Position numbers and translations under genes: made by a program. Under the pieces are notes generated by a model. That model was given only the letters and a program-made list of their open reading frames with translations. It ran no database searches and had not been told where the DNA came from. Shown in pieces: positions 22,215-34,551 of a stretch of 64,000 nt of DNA (position 1 is the first letter of the stretch; every line of letters starts with the position of its first letter). This DNA comes from Nilaparvata lugens (Eukaryota > Arthropoda > Insecta > Hemiptera > Delphacidae): assembly GCF_014356525.2 (NCBI RefSeq), contig NC_052510.1, positions 55,044,503-55,108,502 of the forward strand. The letters are read 5' to 3'.

Positions 22215-22690
22215 AGGGATAATCGGTGGGCTATACAAAATCAATTTTCAGTGATGTTGTAGGTGGATTTTAATTTAATTTAAAGTTTTCTATTGATTTT
22301 ACAAGATTATCTCCAATGTCATATCATTTGCTCAGGATGATGTACACATGAATATTCTAGACTTGTTTGGTTAGCAGGATGATATGGGAAATGAATATCC
22401 ATACACTCTTACATAAGCTGTTTAGTTCAAAGCTAGAAATCTCTAACTTATTTAACAAATTTTGATAACTAGTGATGGTAAGATTGAGTTGAGCCATTCT
22501 TGAAAAAATCGATTTTCCGATTATTCAATGAGAACCATTTTGAAAAAAGGTTGGAATCCTTAAATTCATCAATCTCACTAATGGAATTCTGAGTTGAAAT
22601 CTAGCATAATTTGAAACAGATAATTTGAATTGCTATTGACATACTAAAAACAAACCATTAATCGAATCTGATAATAATACTAATCACATT
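22215..22690. other. Unassigned stretch
   Basis: AT-rich, nothing recognised. Confidence 0.5.
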
Positions 22691-23041
22691 ACTTACTTTA
22701 CTTTATCTGGCTCTACAATCCTGGGTGGACCTTGGCCTCCTCTACATGACGCCTCCATACATCCCGCTCTTGTGCTCCCTGCCGCCAGTTCGCCACACCT
22801 AGCACACGGAGATCTTCCACCACATCGCTGATCCATCTTCTTCTTGGCCTTCCTCTTTTTCGGGTGCCCATTATCCTTTCATCAAGCAGCTTTTGAGGTA
22901 CTCTTTCATCACTCATTCTTACCACGTGACCCAGCCATTCTATTCTTTTTGCTTTGATACACCTTATAATATTTCTTTCACCAATTGCTTCATCAATCTC
23001 ATTGTTAGAACTGGCTTTCCAGTTTCCTTCACATACTAATC
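22690..23041 (-). pseudogene. Non-LTR retrotransposon ORF2 C-terminus
   Basis: About 110 codons are open on the minus strand from 23041 to 22713. Key blocks are RIEWLGHVVRM, RGRPRRRWISDVVEDL, NWRQGAQERDVWRR and EEAKVHPGL before the stop, the usual end of insect endonuclease/reverse-transcriptase ORFs. The reverse-transcriptase fingers and palm are missing (5' truncation). The short 3' UTR ends in a GTAA-type tail (AAGTAAGTAATGTGATT), as at 52383-52853. Confidence 0.85.
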
Positions 23042-23266
23042 ACATACCTAGGCCTCATTTTGTAAAAATAGGATTGTGAACATTTATATTTTGATGAGTT
23101 ATATATAGAGAATATGTATATAGAGAAAGTTAAAAAAATAGATTTTCTATGAAAATTATTTATCAGTGACTGTACGAGTATTCTACACTACAAAAGGCTT
23201 AATACTAACTCTTAATCAATATTTTCCTAGCTCGACTATAATCTTGCTTTGGATTTTGGTTGTGAT

Positions 23267-23470
23267 GTATTTATTAAATCTTTCAGAATTATACAACTTA
23301 CAGAAAAGAACCATAGGCTAACTTACGCCTAAAACGGTTCCAATTCTAATGTATACAACAGTCCAAATGTAGCTACAGGTTATGTGAGTCACTTCAAAAT
23401 TCTTCAATTACACACTCAATTTACAGATAAATATTGAGAGAAAAATATACCCAAAATAGGTTTTGAATGA
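23267..23470 (-). repeat. Non-LTR 3' end (AAAACGGTTCC variant)
   Basis: Shares CCTAAAACGGTTCCAATTC and ACAGTCCAAATGTAGCTA with 60768-61000. Confidence 0.6.
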
Positions 23471-23534
23471 TTAAAACTACATTAAGGGCCGTTTGCACAG
23501 TATCAGTTTAAACCAAATTTCATTTTAAACTGGA

Positions 23535-23648
23535 TTATTATTATTAGCGTATGGCTTTGAATGGTGGGGAGACCCAAGGGTAGTTCCACCTCGCCTTATA
23601 TAGTCCTCGGTTATAATGAGCACAATACTTTAAATTTACACTTTTCAC
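23535..23648 (-). mobile_element. Retroposon 3' fragment, TAA tail, 12 bp TSD
   Basis: TTTTAAACTGGA flanks at 23523-23534 and 23649-23660. On the minus strand it ends GCCATACGC(TAA)n. The TSD and simple tail show target-primed insertion. Confidence 0.85.
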
Positions 23649-23687
23649 TTTTAAACTGGATTAAATCCATATCAAGTCTCGTTTGTT

Positions 23688-24112
23688 GACCGAGCGAAGT
23701 GAGGTCTAAGATTCAAGTTGACGGTTTGGCATTTCTCTTAATGTTTAAATGTTTGAATGTTTAAATGTTTATATGTTTATATGTTGCGCATTTACGGCGA
23801 AACGCGGTAATAGATTTTCATGAAATTTGACAGGTATGTTCCTTTTTTAATTGCGCGTCGACGTATATACAAGGTTTTTGGAAATTTTGTATTTCAAGGA
23901 TAATATAAAAAGAAAAAGGAGCCTCCTTCATACGCCAATATTAGAGTAAAAATCGGACTATATAATTATTCATCATAAATCAGCTGACAAATGATTACAC
24001 AGATGTGTGGAGAAGCCAGTCTATTGCTGTATTTCCATAAGGTCTATAGTTTCAATTAGGTACTTGTGGATGAGAATACTGCATGAGGTCTACTGTTCAC
24101 AGAACTACTAGT
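23688..24112 (+). mobile_element. HL-E Helitron-like element
   Basis: Starts GACCGAGCGAAGTGAGGTC and ends GTTCACAGAACTACTAGT (hairpin GTTC-ACA-GAAC, then TACTAG). Comparison with the clean MITE at 28094-28243 shows insertion between T residues with at most one extra T, matching the Helitron/Helentron mode. Confidence 0.75.
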
Positions 24113-24189
24113 TATAATGTGGTTCATTTTGAGTTTAAGCCACCAACTGATAAAATTCAGTTTAAGCTTTGACTGTGCAAACAGCCCTT

Positions 24190-25105
24190 AAATGTACACT
24201 ACTCCTTAAACTACATACAATATAGACCAGACCAGCAGAATACATAAATTAACACAAATGTTCTCATTCCTACCACCAAAACTAATAAATTCAATTCAAT
24301 TTCCCCGAACAGCGTGTACACCCCAGATTTGTACCGGAATCAGAAATCATCTTCAGCCGTCTACTCAAGACGAATGAGCCGCTGTTGAAAATCAATAGTC
24401 GGCCGTGGTAGTAACGAAATGTAAATTTATACAAATCGGCTTGGAAACACGCGGCTGCCGAGCCATCGACTGTGCTTTCCGCAACAAGCGTTCTATTCCT
24501 GATTCTGATTGCGAGAGTCTTTCAATTTCGACCAGCTGCCTGCAAGAAGCCGATAAAGTTAACAGCGACGCGAAAAGGTCGTCGCGGAAGTGAATCAGTC
24601 GTCTCTCCTGCTTCGCTGAATTCACCCGGCGTTCTTCAACCGTTCACAATCGTTTGTTGTGCTCTGTTCTGGACAGTTACGTCATCGAATTTCAGATGGT
24701 GCCAACTCTTTTTAGGGACATTTTCTCAGAATATCCACACATTCATCCTCTGTTTATATAATGTGATATTTATGGAGAAAGTCCTCTGGAAATACAGGGA
24801 TTTATATTATTGTATTGTCGATTGAGTTTTACATAATCCTGCCCAGATTGAGTTTTCCTGTCCCGAATTAATTTTTCTCTTCAACAATTTTGTCACTTTT
24901 CCATATAGCACTGATTCTATTCGAATTGAAGTTCCTATCTTACTCACTGATTGTTCAATAATCTCTGGCCTAACGTTTTAGCATGATGATTTTGAACGAC
25001 CTATTGATTATCTAATCATTTCAAAATACTTCAACTATTCTACTGGAGTCGGAACAACTGTGTGATACTCACAGCTTGTTCAATTCTCTGAATGAACAAT
25101 TTTTC
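24190..25105. other. GC-richer single-copy-like stretch
   Basis: 24300-24660 is GC-rich for this window and open in several frames (24392-24625 minus, 24472-24825 plus). No product is recognised. It could be a promoter, an untranslated exon or a conserved non-coding block. Confidence 0.3.
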
Positions 25106-26340
25106 ATAGCAAAACCATACTTGTTACTTTCCTTGCCCTATTACCATACAGGTAAGGAAAGTATTACTTTCCGAAAAAAATTAAGGTACCCAAATTTCTT
25201 TACGTTTCAAAATCCTCTAAGTCCAAAGAAGTGGTTTTTGGGTATTGGTCTGTATGTGTGTATCTGTGTACACGATATCTCATCTCCCAATTTTATTAAC
25301 GGAATGACTTGAAAGTTGGAACTTTTTGTGTAGTTGAGAAGTTTATATTGTGGTGTAATTATTCATATTGAATGAAAAAGACTAAGAAATTGTCAAAAAC
25401 CACAGATTTATTGATACTTAGAAAGACCGGTTTCGGTTATTACACCATTGTCAATCTCTGATAAACTAAAACTAAATAGAAGAGGAGCAGAATTTATACT
25501 AGTAGGCGAGTACTGCTATTGGTCAAGGGCATGAACGCCTGCCATTGGCCCAGTTAGACAGTCTCCTCCCACTCAACGGTGTCACAAAATGCAACAGAAT
25601 CGCCATGATAACAAAGCTTTACTTTCAGTACAAAATAAGAACCAAGTCTTTCACACTTGTTTTCTTGAGACCGAAACCGGTCTTTCTACTTATCAATAAA
25701 TCCGTGGTTTTTGACAATTTCTTAGTCTTTTTCATTCAAAATAAAATTTGGAACAGGTCCTTACGATACAAGGATCCGACACGAACAATTTCGATCAAAT
25801 GCAATTCAAGATGGCGGCTAAAATGGCGAAAATGTTGCCAAAAACAGGGTTTTCATGATTTTGATCAAATTTATTCCTGAAATAGTCATTGATAAGCTCT
25901 ATCAACTGCCACAAGTCGCATAACTGTAAAAATTTCAAGAGCTCCGCCCCATCTATGCAAAGTTTGATTTTGAATTCCCAATTATCAGGCTTCATATACA
26001 ATTAAAACAAAAAATTTCAAGTGGAAAAGATTGAAACATGAAAATCTCTACAATTGATATTCAGTAACATTTCCTCATAAAATTGAAAATAAGCTCAAAA
26101 TTCGAGAAAATGTGATTATTCAATTGCAGACTGTTGGCAACTGTTGATTCTATTAAATCATTTACTATGAAGAGATAGCAGACCTCGTGTGTCTGCAGCG
26201 TTATTGTCCTGTCACCAGCTGGCTCTGATCTTTGAATAGTAGACTTGAGATGCGCGTGAACACTAGCGTCAGGTGATCAATTTTCATAACGGCAAAGAAA
26301 GTTGTGTGAGTGCGCCACACCGGATTTTTCCATAACAGAA
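25106..26340. repeat. Probable dispersed repeat hosting SB-PLE
   Basis: The left part has GGTATTGGTCTGTATGTGTG and CACGATATCTCATCTCCC; the right part has CAAGATGGCGGCTAAAATGG and GAGCTCCGCCCCATCTATGC. From general familiarity these look like one insect repeat. No second copy in the window confirms this. The two halves join cleanly when the SB-PLE copy is removed. Confidence 0.45.
25323..25743. mobile_element. SB-PLE copy with long loop, 11 bp TSD
   Basis: AAAGTTGGAAC (25312-25322) and AAATTTGGAAC (25744-25754) form a TSD with one mismatch. Long left arm TTTTTGTGTAGTTGAGAAG; short right arm ends CTTTTTCATTCAAAA. The loop carries about 200 bp of 3'-UTR sequence (CACTCAACGGTGTCAC, GTTCATGCCC-type blocks in reverse) shared with the PLE copy at 56863-57537. 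Confidence 0.85.
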
Positions 26341-27715
26341 CCATAACTTGTTTTCTCCTATTACTTTTCTCTCCCGATCATTTTAATGATGTGTTTTATT
26401 GTAAAGATTAAGAATGATACGATTCTGTCTCACTTTCCTTGCCTTTATTTAGACTCCCAATTTCCTCTCTTGAGGCTGCTCTCTCTCTCTCTCTTCTCCT
26501 TTTGCAAGTAATCCTTCCATTAGTTCTTCACCTCTTGCTGTTCACCTTCCTTCATCACAAGCACTTCCGTTTCCCCATTCCATTTTCTTCTGCCACTACG
26601 ATGATAATCCCTTCCGTTTTAAGCTTCCAAGTAGATTGCTGCGGAATTCAATTTGATTCTATTGAGCTTGAGATGGCGGCTTTCTATCGGGTGTGACAGA
26701 GCTGTTTTTTATAACGGCGTCGTCATCGTCTCCCTGGAGTTGTCTTAATTTTACAATTTCGGTGCGCGAATTTCCACGCTCAATTATAATTAAACGGGAT
26801 GGAAATTATATGAAGTCTTATTTGAAATAATCGCCCTACCAACCGCTGCTTCTACAAAGAAATCGACTTGATTGGGTAAATGACGTTCATAATCTATTCT
26901 TTCTCAGAATTATCTCTTGGTATTAAATCATAGATTCTTTCATTTTTCCCCGGTGATATATGATAACAGAACCCAATAATTATTTGGATGTTTCATTTCA
27001 AAAAGCATTGATTAATCAAAACTATGAATAGATTACCGAAAAGTATTACAGAATACTAAATTCTTCAAACAGAACGTATTGATTGAACTTATTTGAAAAC
27101 AAGTACACCCATATGATTCAATTGAATTCTATTGTTTAGAAGAGCTTTCAAAATCTCGTACACCTCTGTCCTATTCTATTTCTCATTTTTCTTTCTATTT
27201 CTTCCTCATCTCTTCTCTTTCAGATCTTAAACTCTAGAAATAATAGGATATTATTAGTTCTAGTGATAATTAGTTATCAATACAAATTCAAAAATAGTTT
27301 TATTTGAAACTTACTCGTATATTGTATAGGGGTTGTTCGATTTCGGAATTATATCATAGTAAGTAGTTTGAAACTACTATTTTTGTTTTTCTACTAATAA
27401 GATGATATTAAGAAAGAAATGCTGTCACCAATATGATTTAAAGCTTCCGCACATAATTTTTACTATTGGATCAGTCAAGAATTGATTCATATTGAGTAAG
27501 TTCCAAATTCTCCTCTTTATTCATATTAAGCAATTAATCTCTTCATATTAATTTTCTTCAGTATTTTCATATTCATTCAAAATTCTGATTGACTAATCTG
27601 GGATAATTCAACAATTTACTATATTGTGTAATGAGTGGGAAATATTTTTTTCAAATTTTGAGTTAATTCTAAATTTTTTCTCAATAAACATCTCTGGTAA
27701 ACAGAGTCAGGGAGA
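26341..27715. other. Unassigned stretch
   Basis: Pyrimidine-rich near 26440-26600 with an 85-codon low-complexity plus frame. No recognised element. Confidence 0.4.
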
Positions 27716-27800
27716 TAAAATAAATAAATAAATAAATAATTTTATTCATGGAGGCAACAGGTAAAAACCCATTTTAATTTTGGGTTTAAAACCCAAAATC
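27716..27800 (-). repeat. Non-LTR 3' end with ATTT tail
   Basis: On the minus strand CCTGTTGCCTCCATGAATAA is followed by (ATTT)n. Confidence 0.5.
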
Positions 27801-27949
27801 ATCACAACAATCATCCACAGAGCTATGATTATTATATTTGATGTGCAATTGTATATTTATTTTATATATAATTGTATATATTTGATTTTGTATATTTGAT
27901 ATACAATTGGGAAGATAGTGTTTGTTCTCACTCTCATGGATTTGTTTTG

Positions 27950-28430
27950 TCAGTGAAAGACAGTGATAAAGAAAATATAAATCTCTGTACCCTTTTTAAT
28001 TATTTTGTAACAAAATGTTTCGGACATTTTCAAGTGATTTGCCAATGTAGAGAACTGACAAACTCTAAATTAAATAAAAATTCCACTCTCTAAGGGCCGT
28101 TTGCACAGTCAGAGCCTTAACTCGATTTAATCAGCTGGTGGCTTAATCTCAAAATGTAACACATTATAACAAACGAGACTTGATACGGATTTAATCCAGT
28201 TTAAAATGAAATTTAGTTTAAACTGTCACTGTGCAAACGGCCCTAAAAGGAACGTTTCTTTAATCAAAACTTAATCATCAATAGATCAGTAATGTTTTAT
28301 TAAAGAAACGTTCAATTTAAAGAGTCGAATTTTCTATTCAATTTAGAGTTTGTCAGTTCTTTACATTTATTATTGGGTACTTAGATTTATATTTTTATTT
28401 ATATTAAAAGTAGCCATAAAGGAAAAAAAC
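27950..28430. mobile_element. Snapback of the TTCGGACATG family with nested MITE
   Basis: Arms include TGTAGAGAACTGACAAACTC (28047-28066) and GAGTTTGTCAGTTCTTTACA on the right (28348-28367), with AATATAAATCTCTGTACCC on the outside left. A MITE (28094-28243) and a small hairpin (GGAACGTTTCTTTAA with its complement, 28249-28310) lie inside. Confidence 0.75.
28094..28243. mobile_element. MITE, GGGCCGTTTGCACAG family, intact
   Basis: 150 bp foldback with TIRs GGGCCGTTTGCACAGT and ACTGTGCAAACGGCCC, flanked by TAA on both sides. Confidence 0.9.
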
Positions 28431-30778
28431 AGTGATAAAGTGTTCTGAAAACCATAGTCATAATCATCACCTTCAAGAATGGTGTGTGGAGGACAAGTTC
28501 ATTTTCCTGTATGGAAAATAGACTCCAGTTGATATAGAGAATTATGTATTAAATAAGCCGCTATAAAAGAATCATTACTGTTGAAACAACAACGTGTTCC
28601 TCACGAATTTTCACGAAAGGTTTCCACCTCGAGATCGGCATCCCGTGAGTATTACTTCTATTTTTGTCACACGAAACTCCTTCTCTCTTTGATTTATTTT
28701 CCTCCCCATTTCCACATATTCGTTAACAGGCCCTGTCAACGTCACTGTTTACATCCTGACGTCATCCTTCTCGTCTCTTTTGTGATGGAATATCAAGGTA
28801 ATGACGGAACGGAATAATGAGAGGCAGCAGGGAGAGAAGAAACAAAGCCTTGCTGAGGCTGTTGACCTCATTTTTCTCACCCCTCCTGGTTCTTCGTGCA
28901 TGACTGGAGAATCCTGCGAAGAGTGCGTACTTGCGATTGTGTATCTATATACTCGTCGATATTTCCACGTGGATTCAGGTCTCTATATCTATATAAAAAG
29001 TTCTATCTCGCTGTGTTGAGTTTCAGTGGTGCGTGCTTTGGGTCAATGGTTAATTCGAACCAGGTTAACTTCGAAGCTTTCTCACCTTTTTTCTCTACTG
29101 GATCTCTTTTTCTTCACTGTTGTACACCTCTTACGCATTTTCTCTCTCTATATCTACCATATTTCATTCTATCTTCTATCCTCTAGTCTTCATCATCGCT
29201 CACGTTTTACCCCAGTTTTAATCCGAACACCTATTCAATCCATGCCTGAGTTGTCTTGTCTCTTTTCTCGCCTTCTACAGTGTAACTATTCACTTATTCT
29301 CAACACTTTCATATTTTCCTCTACTATCTCTCTATCATACCTCTACTCCACCTCTTTTACCTTCCATTTCCTCCATCCTTCCACTTCACCCACTCACAAA
29401 CTCCACTGAAATTTCCAGAGCTACATTTTAAAAACACGAGGGTTATTATTACTCAAATCAAATTAAATCAAAAAGCTTTTTATTCACAAAAACATAATAC
29501 AAATTTATAAAATTCATTTAAACATTTAACAGTGAATACTCACCACAAAGTCTGTCAGTGGAGAGTGAGTTCTTTCAAGTTGATTGAGATTATGTTCTCA
29601 TGTTTTGTACATAATTAAAAATATTATAATTGAATTTTTTAACATTCTTCGACAAATCAATATGAATTGCACACAGAAAACCCATACTAGATATAAGTAT
29701 ATTCAGAAATATATATAATAGAAGCTTAATGGGTATAGTACTCATTAGAAAAGGCAAATTCACTATGAGTTCATGTTCTGAATGTATAGACAAATTGAAT
29801 CAGTTTCTCTGCAGCATCCCTGCCAATTTCTAATAAACCATCTACTCAAATGTTGCATGTAGGTGTTAATACTGTGATATTCCGTCTGTTTTAATTAAAT
29901 AATGAGTGTGAACGTTTCTAAACAATATATGACAAATATATTTACTATTATTTACAAAGCAGTTATGTAGGAGTTGGGGATGGGCAATATCAAAGATAAT
30001 TAGATTTCTTGTATTATGAGTATGAACTAAATTATTGAAAATGAAGTGTTACTAATTTTCAAACGCAACAATGGAATAGAAATAGAACAAGGAGGAATTC
30101 GGTTAATGATGATACGATTTGGAAACAAGAAATGGGTTTTGAGAAGAGAAGCCATTAGGCGTGCACTGACCAGAACACAAATCAATATTGGGTCCGTAGG
30201 AAACCACAAATTCAGCTGGTGAGCTCAACGCGGCTCCGGGGACGACAATCCTTTAATTTGCGGTCGAAACCATCGAGGAGCATTTTATCAATGAGCGTGC
30301 GTGTTTCGCAAATGAATAGAGTGTTTTGTCCTGGTGGTTGTGGTATTTTATGAATGGATTCTAGCAGCTGCATTTACGCTTGTTGCAAATTGAAGTGCTA
30401 GAGCACGTGTCGTATCCAGGGTTCATTCGTAGCTTGTGGTTTTTGAATGGGAGAAACTTATTCCGTGGAGACTCGACCTACGCTTCTTGCAATCATGAAT
30501 TGCAACGCTTGTGCTGTAGTATTACATTTTGTCCTTTAAAATCAGCTTTCTTCCTTGTAAATGAAAATATATTAACGTGAATACCAGTTTTAGATTTTTA
30601 TCAATTCTTTATTCTTTAATCATTCTTTATTATATGAATCTGCAGTGTTTTATGAATCGCCTCAAGTGTTTTATTAGTGTAGAAACCCGCAACAATATTA
30701 ATAAGTTTCTTCAACATTCTTTCATGATCGTCGAACAACAACAGTCTTAGCATTTCTCAAACTAGTATTTTTCATTAA
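28431..30778. other. Unassigned stretch
   Basis: 29026-29409 is a 127-codon Ser/Leu/Phe-rich frame in pyrimidine-rich DNA, probably a composition effect. 30230-30420 is GC-richer without a recognisable frame. No repeats with visible ends. Confidence 0.4.
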
Positions 30779-31160
30779 TTATTATTAAACGAGAATTCAA
30801 ATTAAATGCTGTAATTCACCCCAAAGACTTCTGCTACCGCAAATATTGACAACAGGGAAAACAGCTAGATGGAAATTCGATGAGTGCTACTATTCAAAAA
30901 TATTTGTCAACTCAGTACCTCCTAATTGCCGGTCAGACTTACCCTTACACCAAACTGACAATCTCTGGATAGCAGCGCTCACTTTATTCGAAGCCATAGC
31001 AGTCAGCCAGTCTACAGATGGAGATAACTGAGATATTGCAATCATCCAAATGCTAATGAATTAATTGTTATTGAACGAAAATCCAAATTAAATGCTGTAA
31101 TTCACCCCGAAGACTTCTGCTACTGCAAATATTGACAACAGGGTGAACAATCGATGAGCG
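30779..31160 (+). repeat. Two direct copies of the AATGCTGTAATTCACCCC repeat
   Basis: 30785-30910 and 31068-31175 share AAATGCTGTAATTCACCCC, GACTTCTGCTAC(C/T)GC and AAATATTGACAACAGGG. The same motif is part of the foldbacks at 45733-45888 and 59257-59492. Confidence 0.75.
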
Positions 31161-32400
31161 CTACTATTAAAAAACGTTTCATGAATTTATTTTCATGTAT
31201 TATGAAAACGATCCTTAAATACGGCTAGAATAATGATGTTTGTTAAATGGCTCTAAAAGACACCGGCTCCAAGCTGACTGCAAAATACCGTTGCCACTAA
31301 TATAATATAAATCCAGCTTATATCTGACATATTATTTTAAATTTATCTGATAGGAGGATTAGATCACTTATATAAATTAAAAATCACTCGGGGTTAATTA
31401 TATATTATTACGACTCAGCCACCAGGAATAATCCCTATGTAACAGGAGTACAAATAAAGAATATTAGTTGTATGAATAAACATAGAAAAATATACATTAT
31501 TATACTGTAGGCTATTATTGTCTCCACTAAGTGGAGACAGACTGTTGGTGCGGCCAAATATTGACTTATATAGATGGCCCTAGGAGTTAGTAAGTAAGTA
31601 ATATGTATATAGAGCATAATTACACTTGGATCGAAGAATTTATTAGTGAACAATTCATATTGTTTCCGTCATATAGAAATTGGAATGAAAATATTGATCA
31701 TTTCTAAAGAGATATCATTTAAAAGAATATTACCCAGAGATTCTGAACTAGTCAACTTAAACTATACTATCTTATACTGTACTATATCAACGAATACTTC
31801 ATACTTAGGCTATTGTGATTCCTATATTAACTATATTGTGATCTTATAATGGGAAATGGAAGTCAATTAAAAAATAATTATCACGTCCTCCCTCATTAAT
31901 AATTTTCCGTTTTTTTTTTGTTATCAGTTATGAAATTGACAGCTGACATTCAGTGAAGTGACAATGTCCTTATTTATTCAGGTACGTGAGCTGTCTTTTG
32001 CTTGCCCACTCTGTTTTCGACCTGTCAAAACGTCAGTACAAGTTTAATAGCTAATCATCAGCCTTTTTTCACCAAAAATATTACCGGTGATCACAGACGA
32101 GCGGTAAACCTGTGGGCGGGCTTATTTCAGTCACAATTTTTTGGATGATTCACTCAAAATATAGGACATTTATCATAAGTTGGAAAAATATTCCGTGAGT
32201 TAATTTACTAGCGATTGAATAATTGATTCATGACAGTTCTTGATCCTTTCACCGTAGAAAAGTAGTGTGAAACCATATGAAGCTGGATATATCTTAGGTT
32301 TTTAATTCATCAGTTAGAGAAATAGTTGTATAGGAAGAACTAAGAAATCACATACTGTAATTATCTGTATTCATTGCAATCCCAGTAGTTATCAACATGT
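31161..32400. other. Unassigned stretch
   Basis: AT-rich, no recognised content. Confidence 0.5.
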
Positions 32401-32415
32401 AGTGGAAGTGATAAT

Positions 32416-32666
32416 TTTTTGTGTAGTTGAGAAGTTGATATTGTGGTAATTATTCATATTGAATGAAAAAGACTAAGAAATTGTCAAAAAAACCACTGAT
32501 TTATTGATAATTAGAAAGACCGGTTTCGGTTATTGTCAATCTCTGTTAAACGGAGTTTTAATTTATCGATAATTATTGATAATAATTGATATTATTGATA
32601 ATTTATCAATTATCAATGAATCAGTGGTTTTTTTGACAATTTCTTAGTCTTTTTCATTCAAAAAGA
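32416..32666. mobile_element. SB-PLE snapback with 10 bp TSD
   Basis: AAGTGATAAT at 32406-32415 and 32667-32676. Long left arm begins TTTTTGTGTAGTTGAG; short right arm ends CTTTTTCATTCAAAAAG. The centre is an AT-rich palindrome (ATTATCAATTATC type). Confidence 0.85.
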
Positions 32667-32939
32667 AAGTGATAATGTTTGAAAATTCATCAAAAAAATC
32701 CTCAGTTATCCCCTGTTAAGTGTAAGTTACTTCTTCCGATCAAATATTGAAATTGTTGTGGCCATTTTTGTTGTCATCTCACTGAATTTCAATGATCAGA
32801 AATTGCCACACACATAGAAAGTTAGAGAATAGTGAGTTTTCTGATACATGTTATCTTTAGTGAAAGTGTGCGTGCTCACTCGTACCCCCTTTTCAAATGA
32901 ACATCTATATTGTATCTGCGTTATTTATAATAAGACTAT

Positions 32940-33079
32940 GGCCCGGTTGCACAAAAGCCGGTTAAATTTCAACCGTGATTAACTTTACGAGTACCAATCA
33001 GAAAAGGCGTTTTTGGAGAGACAGTTTCTCTGATTGGTTCTCGTGGAATTAATCACGTTAGACATTTGTGCAACCGGCA
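32940..33079. mobile_element. MITE, GCCCGGTTGCACAA family
   Basis: 140 bp foldback with TIRs GGCCCGGTTGCACAAA and TTTGTGCAACCGGC; internal ACCAATCAGA and TCTGATTGGT are also inverted. Overlapping open frames here are artefacts. Confidence 0.85.
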
Positions 33080-34551
33080 GAAAGTCTTCAAAGCTGTTGG
33101 TATGCATTTTAGGCAAAGTGGTTATCGAAGTGCGGACGTTGCTTACAATACTAGATGTGCTATTATAGGATTTATAATTCAACTTTGGTCATATTGCAGT
33201 CTCTTCCGAAGGAGCTTCATTTTTTGGGCTCTAAATATTTCAATATTCTGTCGGTCGGATTAGAAATTCAAACAATCTTCAGTATTTCAAAACTAAATTG
33301 AATTTGTAATTGATAGATATTGAAATTAATTTCATTTGCCATAACAATTTACAATCAGTACTTGTATTAAAAATATAACTATGAATAATACATAATTTTG
33401 TAAGTATGTAGTAATAAAGATAATTCCACTATTAGGAGATTAGGAGATAGAAGATTAATGAGATTTTTGTCATCCTTGGATGAATTATTCACTTTGACAG
33501 TCACTTGTTTCCAATATTTTCACGTAATTCTTTGCTTTCTAGTTATTAATGTTTATGATCCGTGGTTTTTGTGTGTGCAGGCGTTTGTGAGATAAATTAA
33601 GATTAAACTTAATCTAGATGGATATTTCATTTGATTTTAATCTATGTTAATTTTTATTCGAATTCTGATTGTATTTTACAATTTTCTTTATATTTATATT
33701 ACAAGTAGCCCTATACAGGAAAGAGATAAGTAACAAACAGTGTTGACCTGAGACGCTTTGAACTGTCTAATTGGCGATAAGGGAACAATCACACAAAATT
33801 AGAAATAGCCTACTTGTAACCGGATTGAAGCTTAGGATAGGACGGCCTTGGAACCCACTGCTAATTCGATAAATCAATACAGAGCAGGACGATTTGCTAT
33901 CCCAAGTAACTCTCATGGAAGTTTATCTTGAAGTTTATGTACGCGCTAGTAAAGTAAACTTTAGAAACCTACAACTTCCTCTTCCCTCTCATAGAGGCTG
34001 TTCCCTTTCTGAACCCTATTAGAGACAAATCACACATACTGTATATACTGTACACTTACATGGTTGCAGCAAGGGACACACATGATGCTGAATCCAATTT
34101 CCCATGTCACTTGCACAATCTCTACAGCCCAAGTCCGCAAACTAGAGAATTGCTCAATGATGTTGAGTGCAGTAGACTTCACTATGAACAGGTTCAATTC
34201 CTAGCTATTAGAAACCAATCTAGTTCCAGAATAGTCTAGTGTACGATTTCAGGTTTGTATCTGTTACATTGCAATTGGAGTACAGTACACTAATACTGAT
34301 TTGTTTCAATGCTTTTGGGAGTAGAAACGGTATCCAAGTTCAAATTGAACATTGATCATTGTTGACTAGTTATAATTGTTTGTATCAGTATTGTTTATAC
34401 TAGTTATAATTATTGTTTATGTATGTTCAATTGTGACTTATAGTACCTAATAGTTCTATTCATCCGCTATGTGTCTACTTTTGTTACCATTTGACGTTGT
34501 AATGCATTTTGATGTTCTCTTTTGCTACTACAATGAACCATTTATTTTCTA
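33080..34551. other. Unassigned stretch with a snapback relic
   Basis: 33680-33722 keeps TTACAAGTAGCCCTATACAG from the TTCGGACATG snapback family. Nothing else recognised. Confidence 0.4.

Larger units (their letters stand above)
23486..24187. mobile_element. MITE, GGGCCGTTTGCACAG family, with two nested elements
   Basis: TIRs GGGCCGTTTGCACAGT and ACTGTGCAAACAGCCC, flanked by TTAA on both sides. An uninterrupted copy is at 28094-28243. This copy holds a LINE/SINE 3' fragment (23535-23648) and an HL-E element (23688-24112). Confidence 0.85.

Noticed and set aside
29026..29409. 127-codon plus-strand frame
   Set aside because: Pyrimidine-rich DNA with three overlapping frames; no recognisable domain.
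32985..33263. Open frames around 33.1 kb
   Set aside because: They lie largely in the GCCCGGTTGCACAA MITE and its flank.
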